Positions 1-10,420 of a DNA stretch of 64,000 nucleotides are shown piece after piece (the stretch's first letter is position 1; the number at the start of each line of letters is the position of its first letter). Under the pieces are notes generated by a model. The model saw only the letters and a program-made list of their open reading frames with translations, had not been told where the DNA came from and made no database searches. The translations under genes and the position numbers were made by a program. Origin of the DNA: Crotophaga sulcirostris (Eukaryota; Chordata; Aves; Cuculiformes; Crotophagidae); NCBI GenBank assembly GCA_013397455.1, contig VYZB01000057.1, forward strand, positions 2,902,646-2,966,645. The letters are read 5' to 3'.

Positions 1-3000
1 TTAAATAATACATGAGTGATGTAATTTTGCTTTGTATCTCATTAGCAAAATGCTGTGGGAAAGAATTAGGGAAAAGAACCTAAACCAATCCTGGTCCTAT
101 TTCTCTGCTCTTTTTTTTTTAGATTTTGCAGTTGTCACATCCAAAGAATTAATATGTGAGTGATAGAACAACAAACCTATGATAAATTACAGCATGACAA
201 TCTCTCTCTCAAGTGACGAGAAAAAATCTGCTAATACTTTCTGCTCCAAGTCCTATACCCGACTATGTCTTGCAATTTCTCCTTTCCCAGAGTGTGGGTG
301 TGTCTGTATGAATATATGTACCCAATTATCATAAAATTATATAAGTGTAGATAGACTGGGAGAGATCGCTCTTGCAAGAAAACATATCATATGTCTTCCA
401 TTAAAAAAAAAGTCTCAAAGTTATTAAAGCCTTTTTATTAGCTCTGGCACTGTATAATGTTCCAGTAAGCAATCAGGTTATGGAAATAATAATGTTCTTT
501 TATCTAGATGTATGCATCTGTAATTAATAATGTCAGTCACCTTATCTTGTAAACAGTCTGTTCTTAGTACACAAATACATGATCTGGTGCAGATGTGTCT
601 GTGTATGCCAGAACACCAATATATCATTTTTTGCTGCATCTAAAGCCTGCAATTTCATGCTTAGCACTTGGCATTGTAACCATGGTTATCTCCAGTTAGA
701 TGCAGAATACAGAAGCTTTTTTTTACTTAGACCTATGGCAATCAAAACACAGAAAAAGACCAGCATTCTAAACATGTAGGTGTAGAATATGATAGATGTA
801 ACAGTATTATTTACTGCATGATACATGAGGTTTAGACTTTATTGAGGATGCTTTTTCTGATGTTTATTACAAGCCAAGAGGACTGCTAAGTCATGTGTAA
901 AAGAAATTGACTTTTTTTTTTCTGTGAATATTTTCCCTATGCAAAGAGTAGAAGCCAGAAGGTTGGTATTTCCGTAAGTGTAAGGTTAAAGTGACGCATT
1001 ATCTGTAAGCATGCGTACTTTCAAAGGACTGGCAACTTTAGTTTTAATTTTATCTTTAAAAAATCTAGCATGCTATGTCTAAATTTCTGGAAAATTATAA
1101 AGGTTCCCAGCTTTGATATTAGCCTAGAATGTTCTACTTTTTTATGGGACTCCATATGGCACTGTTTGTTAAGCAGAGGGATAAATTTACAGCAGGGTAG
1201 ATAAAGAAGATGATCACTGCATGATTACGGGTTAAAATAAATTATGAAGTTTCTGAGGAGTATACATGATTTTGACTTTTTCTTTCTGAACATTGAATAG
1301 TTATATGCCTGGTCTTAAAGTTTTGATTTCCCCAGAGCATAGAATTTTCCGTAAACTCAATGTTTTCTATTAAAAAGTGTAATATTATCAGTCATTATCC
1401 TAGAAGAATATTCTCTTTAAATTGCAGAAAGTTTATACAGGCTTGAGTTGCGCTGGGCTTTTCTATTAGGAGTCACCAGGTACTGTGCTGTAGACATTAT
1501 TTACTTGCCATGCAGCAGCTAGAGAATATTGGTTGCTATGTACAGAATGGAGTCAAACTCAGCTGAACTCTCCAAGCCTCCTAGGCAGCTCTGCTGAAGA
1601 AGATTGTTTGTTCAGAGCATCCTTCCAAAATAAAATTGGATTATACTCTTAAACCAAAATATCTACTGTAAGGAAGAAAGCTGGGTTGAGCTTTAGCACA
1701 GCCTTTCAGAAAAAAACATTTACTTCATATCTGTTATTTTTATTCATGTGTTGGGGCCCTGACCTGGTAAATGGAGGTTACTCCAAAAATTGTACTTAAT
1801 AACTGCTGCTGTTATTCACCACACTTTGTACTGAATGAGTGCCCTACTCTGACAGCATACTCAGACTTCCCGAGACCCAGAGTCTGCTATTAGAAACATG
1901 TCCCCAGAGCCAAGAATGAACTCCAGAAGCATTTGAGACCTCTGGCATCAGTCTGCCACTGCACTTGTGGCAGAGAGGAGAGCGTGTTCTGCTTCCAAAC
2001 AAATGAAGGCTCTTGTAGCATTCAAACCAGCTGGCTATTTAGCACGTATTTAATCTCCACGGCCTGAGGAGGCAGCATACAGCAAAGTAAGAGCAATGCC
2101 TCTGGAGGAGAAATGGAAAGGCATTAGACTAGCTGGAGCTGACCCACTTGCAAGCATGCATGAAAAGAATCAATAAGCACTTCACCTGAGGCCAAAGACA
2201 AAGAGTAGCTGTGGTATCTGGAAGGGAAATGTGGCACTCAGTTAAAAGCTCTGCTTAAAGAAACCAAGCAGAGTAACTTTACCACTTCAGGATTTTTTTT
2301 AGGGCTGAATATTGAGGGACAGCATTTGAATTTTGTGCAGTGCCAGGACCAAAGAATGGAAATGCCAGCTACAGAAGACAGAGGGACAGATACTGCCACA
2401 TCTTAGTTAAGTGCAAAACCCTATAGGGAAATGGTGAATTCTTTTCATGTTTGAATACTTTCTTTTTAAATATGGGGCATTCAGCAGGTCCAGCCCTATC
2501 ATTTATTTCTGGTGATAAGTCTGTTATTTGTGCTGTGGTATGAAAGCTAAAGGCTGCGTTCACGCTGAACCCTTTATGCTAAACAATGCAGTGATAGAAT
2601 AGCAAAAAGCTTGTCTATTCTTCAGAGGGCTTACAGACTCAAGAAAAAATATAACAGTAGATATCACAAAATAAGGAGAGAACAACAAATGGAAGGGAAA
2701 CATTTCCATGTGAAGCACAAAGGAAATCTTCTGGATTCCACAAGGATGTAATTTGCATCATTCATTTTCTAAACCATTTGGATCTCCTTCATAAGTATGC
2801 TGCTAAGTATCTGCTTACCCTTAAAAAATGCAAACTGTGATCTCTGTTTTGTCTAATTTGAAAATTTAAATAATGTGGGATTTTCATTATAAAACTCAGT
2901 AAGTTTTAAAGTAAGCAAAAAAGTTAAACATTGTCTCTTGAGTCCAATGGTCAATATGTCCTGGAACCAAACCCACAGATTTTGGATTAAAGTAAGATTT

Positions 3001-4261
3001 GGTGAAATTTTATAGTGAATCAGGTCTGGACCATGCTTTTGTGTTCAAATACTGAAATCAGTTACAGCTACCTCTTTCATGCAGCCTGTCTACAATGGCA
3101 AGAAGGTGTTAGCACTTTCATATTGATTTTGCTTTGAATTTTTGGATTTATCGGAACATAAAATCAAAGCATAACTCAGAATGTGTGAGATCAAATAATC
3201 CAAAAGCCAAAAGACTGCATGAAACCATATGACATGAAATAACTGAGTTTTGCACAGATCTACTTACTATCTAAAAATAGTTTAGTCTAATCTCTATTCA
3301 GAATCTCCTGTGATAGCAGAAAAAGTGATAAAATAACAAGAGACACCTGAGAAGCTAAGTCAGTGATTTGAAAGGAAGACAAGGAAAAAGAGACACTGTG
3401 ACAATGATGTGAACTTTGTCCCTCCTTTAAATGGCATTTAAGTGCAGTGACTATGGTATTTTCTGTAAATGGATTATCATGCATACTCCTAAAGCTGTAG
3501 ACATGCCCTCTGCAAGTGATTGTGTTTGTGTGTGGTATTCAGTAGCAGTCTAGACTTTTCTTCCTTGAAAAAAAAGAGAACAACAAAATTTATGGGAATA
3601 CTATAGAACAACAACAAAAAAGAGCAAAGGAGAAATGTTTACTAATTTTAATAACAATTCTTTTCCATAGACAGTTCAGTGCTGAAGCTGTTGCTATTTG
3701 AAATAGCTTGATTTCCCCGTGAATTTGAGGCAGTCACCATCAAATTATTCATCTTTTTCTCTGCTGGGTAATCCTTAGCTCTTGTTATTTACATACCAGC
3801 CTAAATCACATTTGCTGCCTTGCAAGTGCGAAGATGGGTTACCTGCCTGAAGGGGCTGCAACCTGAATCCACCATGCAATGGGGAGAGAACATAGGGGGG
3901 CAGGACAGAAAAAAGGAGAAGTCTTTGATAGCCAAGTCCCGTTGTTCAAATGAAAGAAGTGATTCCCTTTCTTCAAGCTGATTTCCTTCATCCTTTTTAT
4001 TAGTTATTTGTATACATTTTAGTTGCATAAACTGTCCCCCATTCCTTTATTTTTGTTTATATTTGGCCCCAGATTTGTCCACTAAGGCACCTGTTGAACA
4101 TTTAAGTCCACTGAGTATTGTCATGCTTAAAGCTGTGCCATATGTGAATATTTGCAGGGTCAGGACCTTTTTTCAGATATTCATCTTTTTCATTATTCTA
4201 TTACAGCCAATAGTTGTTATGGAAAGTGTCTAATATTTTCTACTTTGCACTATTGACCGAT
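1..4261. other. Unique AT-rich non-coding DNA
   Basis: No gene, RNA gene or recognisable transposon was found here. Open frames on both strands are short (75 codons or fewer), lack domains and have no supporting splice or promoter context. Between about 1,830 and 2,180 the sequence is somewhat less AT-rich than its surroundings, but no family is recognisable. Short homopolymer T and A runs are the only low-complexity elements. Confidence 0.6.
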
Positions 4262-4325
4262 TTCCACTTCTGTTTTGACTGACTAGTAATCTATTCCACC
4301 TCTGTTTTGACTGACTAGTAATCTA
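4262..4325. repeat. 32-bp tandem duplication (2 copies)
   Basis: Two adjacent 32-bp units occupy 4262-4293 and 4294-4325. Both contain the string CTGTTTTGACTGACTAGTAA and differ at one base (CCACTTCTG versus CCACCTCTG). Near-identity shows that the duplication is fairly recent, or has been homogenised, compared with the decayed repeats elsewhere in the window. No function is implied. Confidence 0.95.
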
Positions 4326-6595
4326 TTCTAGTCTCTTTAGTTTACAAAGAACAATCTCGTAGTTCATGATTATTTTGCTATGAGTATAACCTACCTACTA
4401 AAGATTTTAATAAGTACTATTAAAATTTGTTAATTGTTTGTTCCTCTGGACAGACTTTGTGGGTTTTTGTTTTTTTTTTTTTACTTATGACTAAAATGTC
4501 CCAAATCATACTGCCAGATGATGTCCAAGTCAGATATTTATTTTATTTATTTTTGCTGTCTGTTGTGTTTTCAATCTCTCCCACTTCTGTAACACCAGGG
4601 AAATTGTTAGTGTTCTACTACACTTTCAAGTAACTGATGACTTTATTAGCTAGTCTGCAGTGACAGAAACATCTCTGCCAGTCAACAAGCAGGCTATATT
4701 TTCAACTGTTGCACACAAAATTCTGTGCAGTGCAACTGCCTCTTACATACGTAATTACTGGTAATTGTGGAATGAACACTTCCACATTCATTATCAGTCT
4801 CTACATTCAGATGTAAAATATTTCAGGATTTAAGTCTTTATTTGAAGGGCAACTAATAAGATGCCTGATATTTCTGAGTATTCTAAACAGCCATTAAAAT
4901 GTGGAAATATGTTTATTGAAGACCATAGGCAACTGTATAATCCGTTGGTAAACACCCAAACCAGATTTTTGTCCTTAACCCTATAGTCATCTCAAATTTG
5001 TGTATGATGTGGTTTAATGCTTACCTTATTTTACAACCATAAGAGTTAAAGTGACAAAGCAATGTGATATATGGACAAAGTCTTCAGACATATTTTTGTT
5101 TTACTATTTATATTGAAAATTAGATAATTTCCTGTGGAAAAGCAGCAATCATAACTTAGGATTTGTGATTTTATGACCAGCTGGAAAATTTGGTTAGTGA
5201 AGCCAGGCTGCTAATTGCCCAGCAAATATCTTAGATCTTGATACTTATTGCTATGGTAATCCTTTTACTGTAACATTAAACCAATTAATTAAATTTTTTT
5301 CATGCAATTATATTTCTATTATATCACTTTGAGTTTTCAAAGTACTGTTCAGATAATTGCATTTTTGAATATATCTAAAGAATTTCTGACTGAAGTTAAA
5401 TATGAAAGGCAACACCAATGAAACATTAAGGGTACATCATTAAACAGTGCTCTCTGATATAGGATAGAAAGGTTAGCAACCCAGAGAGCGCCATGTCGGG
5501 TAAAGGGCAGGGCTGTGTTAAGACAAGGTGCCTGTGGTTGTGTGCCACAGCATTGGAGCCTGCAGATCTTTGGATAATGTCGGGGCCAACATTACTGCAT
5601 TAAACTGCAGTTCTTGGTCCCAAACCCTATGTTGTTTACTTTCTTTTTTTTTTTTTTTGGTACTCTTGAAATGAAAGTTATCTGGAAAATAGAAGTTTAT
5701 CGCAATATAGAAATTTATTCCCCACCACTTCTGCTCTACATAGTTCAGATTCTACTGTGATATCACCTGTTCTCAGTTATCTTCTTGAAATAACGCATCT
5801 TGGAAGGAGCTGATGTGTTATACCAGTATTGTTGCATTGTTACTTTCTTTGCAAATCCTCATATATTAGTCTGTACGGCTACCTCCAGACTTAAGCAGGT
5901 TGAAGACAGGTGAGTGATCAATCTTACTCAATCAGATAAAAGAGTGAGATTAGGTATAGCACTTTCTTGTTTCTATAAGAAAACAGCAATGGAGTGTAAT
6001 TGGATCAAGGATGAAAACTGAGGTAAAATTCAGAGCCGAGAAGATTTATCTTCTTTCTCTAAATTAGAATGGTTCAAACATTTTAATTTTGATTTTTTTG
6101 GCTTCATTTCTGGAAGCAGCAAAGAGGCAAATGGACTCTGGAAGAGGCAAGAGCTGAGTAACTCTGTTACCTTTGTACAGAAAATCCAATAGCTTGAATT
6201 CCCTTCGCAGGTGGGCACTGCGTGTATATAATCATTTATCAAATCTATTAACTAACAAAACTAGTTAATGATTACCTTATGCTGCAAACTTTGTAATAAT
6301 AAAAATTTGAAGCAGTATGATACATAGATAAAGCTTTCAGACAATTTTAACTACCATTAGCTTGGATTCAGTTTTATACCAGAGGATTAACCTCTGAACC
6401 TGTAAATAGAGGCTAGTGAAGGCAAGCAAATGTTAGCAGAAAAAAAAAAAAATTGTCTTATTTTATAGGCAGGGGATTAAAACCAGGGAAAGTGACCATC
6501 ACATCCTCCAGAAAGAGCAGTTAAATTCCGTTTCAAGTCCTGAGCACTGAGTTTCACCCTGGTGACCAGCCTAACTTATGATTATTCCTCGATGT
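4326..6595. other. Non-coding DNA with two similar diverged segments
   Basis: No gene was recognised. A 15-base T run lies at 5644-5658. Segments 5016-5090 and 6267-6342 can be aligned over their full length at modest identity, for example AATG-N-TTACCTTAT at the start and a TTCAGACA ending in both. They may be two copies of an old interspersed repeat that I cannot name. The less AT-rich stretch at about 5,470-5,630 has no recognisable identity. Confidence 0.5.
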
Positions 6596-6660
6596 CATGG
6601 GATTGGACTTGATGGTCCTTGTGGGGCCCTTCCAACTTGGTATATTCTGTTTCTATATGA
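6596..6660 (+). mobile_element. CR1 LINE 3'-end fragment
   Basis: The string GGATTGGACTTGATGGTCCT, followed by GGGGCCCTTCCAACTTGG and TATTCTGTTTCTATATGA, matches the closing segment of CR1 3' untranslated regions: a 'GGACTTGATGATCCTTGTGGGTCCCTTCCAACT' type tail followed by imperfect ATTCTATGA repeats. Only the last 65 bp or so are recognisable. Such extreme 5' truncation is typical of CR1. Identification rests on known CR1 tails and on the better preserved copy at 45.96-46.72 kb. Confidence 0.8.
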
Positions 6661-9639
6661 ACAACAGAAGTTTGAACCATGTAACTGATAGGGAAACAGT
6701 ACTAAGGTTGGCCACTAACCTACTGAAGTGATGTGATGTATTTCTCAAGGTCGTGTGAAACAAATGCAGCAAGCCCAGGAACTGATCTCCAATGTTTTTA
6801 GCCTCAGCACGGCAGGTGTAAGACCATGTTTCTACCTTTCTGAAACTTCTCTGCTGAAGGGAAATTTGATAGTTGCTTATTCTTTTTTTCTATGTTTCTA
6901 CCAAACGGCACTGCTAATTATCAGTCAAAGGCACCTATGCATTGAGTTAGATATTAGTTTTAAAATAAGGGCATGTATTAAAAAGAAACATGGGGCTACA
7001 GTGCCAGAACACCTTGAGCAAAACAAATGGTGCAAACTAAGATGCTGAGCAACTTACTAGCCTGTTGCTGACAGCAGCAAGGGAAAACCTGACAATACCT
7101 ATTAGTAAATGAAACACTGGTACTTTAAGGAAAAAAAATAGCTCGATTAACAGGTACTTTTCTTTGCTATTCTGAACATGGAAAGTGAATGTTATATGCA
7201 AATCCTGTTCATTTAAGTCCTGAGAGCCCTTTCTGAATGGTATACACAATGTCATTATGCATGATGTTATCACTAATTCTGATGCCAAGCACTTATGTCA
7301 GTGTGACATACTATTACATCATTTTCTGGTTGAAATTCATTTGTTCCTATGAGCCTGTGTTCGATAATAACAACACCTTTCTGGTTCTGCAGTAGTTAAT
7401 AAGTTCAGATATCGATGTACAATTTATCGCAGAAAAATTACACTGTTTAATCATACTCCTGTGAGGATGTAGATACAAAAGGATAAAGGTCCCATCATAG
7501 TCTATCTATTTCCCCACAGGGAAGGAGACTACACTGTTCTCCAGTACAGGAGCGTACACAGTTGTATGACAGCTGTGTTAATACTGAGAAGGGTAACGGT
7601 GTAAGTATTTCATTAGAAAATCACATTCCTGACAGAAGTAGTACTGCTGCAACGACTGTGCATGTGCCAGACTCCACTGGCAACAGCTTTTTCCTCGTTC
7701 CCATGATAACATTAATAACAGTGAAGTCCTTTGAAACTAATGTGGCATACAAGTCTAATTCTGAAGGACAATCACCTCACTGGCCGAAGACAGGGCAAAT
7801 GACTACATTAACTGCAATGCAAGTAAATGCTGTGGATAGAAATGGATAGATCCTCCCTGCTCCTTATTATTATGTCACTCAGACATATACTAACTTGCAG
7901 CATCAATGGGCTATTTCAAAGGTTATGAAAACTTCATTGTGTATGTAACTGTTCTGCTGAATCCATAATCTTTTTTTAGAGAGCATATTTGTAAAGCCTG
8001 TGATTGTTTTATTCCTGCCTTATTTCTTTATCTGAAACTTCAGATTAATTGTCTAGAGTACATTTACCACAGTTTAGAAACGGGGGAAAAAATTAGGGGG
8101 GAGAGACCTTCCAACATGATTTTACTCTTTCAGGTAGTTTTATTCATTAATTCTTATACTTTTCTTTTTCAAAGGAAAAATCCCCATCTTTTCAATCTTT
8201 CTTCAGAGAAGTTGCTTATATGTTTTTGTGTCCTTAACTGCTATCATTCTTCTCCAGGTCCACTTTTATTCTGCAATATTCCATCTTTTTGGACAATACA
8301 AAGCAAGGTGTTTCAGATTATACTTCAACTCTGAAATGCCTACAAGCACTGTGACTTTGTCTGCAATGTTTTCTGTTCCACTCCATTCATCTGAGTACTC
8401 ACCTTTTTGAAATACCATCTCCTGTTAAAGGGACATCTCTAGTGAGCTAGTAACTGAGTTTCTAAACTTCCTGTTTAGAAACCATTTCCTAAACTTCCTG
8501 TTAATATAAAAGAGTAAGTGCAAAAGCAATTCAACTTTCCAGTTGTTGAAAGTGTCTTTATCTCTGGAAATCAGTGTTATGAGAAGAATCCTTGAACTTG
8601 AAAGGCTAGCAGACAGGCTGGTTATGGCAGTTGCATATAATCTTCTAAGATACAGTAGTCTGTACTTACATTTGTAGCAGTGAAGAGACTAAAAGGCTCA
8701 TTCCAAATAATTCCACCTGCTGCAGCTAAAATGCTCCATTGTGGTCAAAGATGACCCTGATGGCACATATTGATCTCCTGACTAAGGTGTTTGGGATTGT
8801 CATGAGATTGCACGACTGGAACTTCTGTGTTTTCTGAAGGATCTTCTGAAATCGCACAGAGAGGAAATGCCTCACCTATTCTGTTGCTTGAGTCTTCTGT
8901 ATGTTATTCTACAAATTACATCATTAGAGATGAAATACATGCAGAAATGTTACTCCAAATTCCCTTTATTGTTTGAATGATGGTTATTGGATGATACTGT
9001 TTAGAAACGCCATGGAAAACTTCTAATTATTCTGCACAAGGCTCAGAAATATTCCCATGATTTTCCTTTGTGGTGTGTTTTGCTAAAATTTGTGACATAG
9101 GTTAACAAAGGTTAAATGCTGAAATCTGGAATAATTTAAAATTAAGCAAAATGAATCTTTGTCCCTAGATTAAGGGAGAAAGATAGAAATGTTTAAATAT
9201 TGAGCCAAGTTTGAGTTTGGTGACAACATTAGGGAACTTCTACCTATACACTTTAGCTTTTTTATTGACTATAGAATAAGTCTAAGCAATGATTACACTA
9301 ATTACTTAGCTTTGAGGTAGATACTTTGAAACAGAGATGGAAATCAATGGTAGCCAATCTAAAAGTTTTTAGGTATATCACTGGAATTTAAGTCATACTT
9401 TAAAAGAAAGAAAAATATTCAACAGGAAAAGGAAAGTATGCTCATTTACTAATTTCTTCATGTGAAATTTCTGAATACATGGAGTTGTTCTCCAAATGAA
9501 ATGCAACAAAAACTTGCCAAGTTCTTGAAAAAATCTTCTGGTTCATACTTACTATGTCAGAGTTATAACTGAAAGGTGGTTGGAACTAAAAGCATATTGA
9601 TACATACCAGGGAAAACAGTAATTCAGTTTTACTAAGAG
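6661..9639. other. Unique non-coding DNA
   Basis: No gene was recognised. Plus-strand open frames of about 95 codons at 6755-7048 and 7562-7849 show no domain, signal peptide or family resemblance. A small inverted repeat with a nearby direct repeat lies at 8458-8502 and is listed separately. The rest is anonymous AT-rich sequence. Confidence 0.55.
8458..8502. repeat. Short hairpin plus 27-bp-period direct repeat
   Basis: GTTTCTAAAC (8458-8467) is followed by the 5-base spacer TTCCT and its exact reverse complement GTTTAGAAAC (8473-8482), giving a perfect 10-bp stem. The string CTAAACTTCCTGTT occurs at 8462-8475 and again at 8489-8502. The arrangement suggests local slippage or a templated duplication. 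No gene context supports a regulatory role. Confidence 0.85.
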
Positions 9640-10103
9640 TGTGATGGTGTGCTTCCCCCACCGTAGTCTGACCTTTTCCTGTAAATCCTGATCAAGTGAT
9701 AACCACCAATGATGATCGTGATGGTCAGCAATGATCACGATGTCTGCATTCACCTCACAGGGATTTCAAGGGAGACAGATAACCACACAATAGCCAAAGG
9801 GCTAATCTGTGGTAAAGCAGCCACCTACTCAAGTCCAAATCAAGCCAAATCTAGAAGAAACTGACACTTGCAGTTGCTATGTAAATAGCAACTGTGAGTC
9901 AATCATCTTACTCCATGAACAGTGAGGAGCCCAAGAACCATTTGAGCTCTCTTGGAATGACAGCGGGCTGCACAACAGGATCTCTCCTTGAAAGAGATGC
10001 CCCTCAAGGTTACTTCTCAAGGTTGCAAGAATCCTTACTGCAATAGACCTTTGGTAAGTAAATTTGAAATAAGTGCACTGAAACGTTGTGGTCTTAGCTA
10101 AGA

Positions 10104-10110
10104 TATATAA
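10104..10110 (+). promoter_or_regulatory. TATA-like box in the putative LTR
   Basis: TATATAA lies within AAGATATATAAAGG, about 465 bp into the putative LTR and 280 bp upstream of its AATAAA. This is the order expected of a U3 promoter followed by R. TATA-like strings are common in AT-rich DNA, so it carries weight only together with the other LTR features. Confidence 0.35.
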
Positions 10111-10188
10111 AGGATTGATTGAGCATGTATGGTCCTTTAGACATAAACTGTTCATCAAATCTAATATTAAGTCTGGATCCAGCTGCAC

Positions 10189-10216
10189 CTAAACTCCTTT
10201 CTGAGAAGGAGTTTAG
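10189..10216 (+). other. Perfect 11-bp stem hairpin in the putative LTR
   Basis: CTAAACTCCTT (10189-10199) and its exact reverse complement AAGGAGTTTAG (10206-10216) flank a 6-base loop, TCTGAG. It lies between the TATA-like box and the AATAAA, so it would be in the transcribed R region if the LTR was active. Whether it shaped RNA processing or is incidental cannot be decided from one copy. Confidence 0.8.
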
Positions 10217-10389
10217 AAAGCAAGGGGATTCTTTCTGACCATCGTGCCTCAATGAGATTGTCTCCTTGACTGTTTTGTCCAACCCTACCTGTCCTCTGTA
10301 CAGAAAGTAATCACGTATACGTTGCCATCAAAACTTGTAAATCACTGCCACATTTTTTATCAAACTTTGTTAAATCTCTGCTTTATATC

Positions 10390-10395
10390 AATAAA
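10390..10395 (+). terminator. Polyadenylation signal AATAAA of the putative LTR
   Basis: An AATAAA hexamer in the context ATATCAATAAACATATTGCTGCTTC lies about 20 bp before the right edge of the putative LTR. Positioned there it would mark the end of R. Isolated AATAAA strings are frequent in this AT-rich window, so support comes from position. Confidence 0.4.
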
Positions 10396-10420
10396 CATAT
10401 TGCTGCTTCTCTCTTAAGAG

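Larger units (their letters stand above)
9640..10415 (+). mobile_element. Probable solo LTR of an endogenous retrovirus (ERVL-like)
   Basis: The segment begins TGTGATGGTG. It contains a TATA-like box TATATAA at 10104-10110 and a polyadenylation signal AATAAA at 10390-10395, about 20 bp before its right edge. The hexamer TAAGAG lies directly before it (9634-9639) and again at its right edge (10415-10420), as expected for a target-site duplication of five to six bases. No gag, pol or env sequence adjoins it, so a solo LTR left by recombination is the simplest reading. The right end does not show the canonical CA, so decay or a slightly different boundary (10422 or 10429) is possible. Assignment to the class III (ERVL) group is inference from the very short U5 and general resemblance, not a database match. 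Confidence 0.5.
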
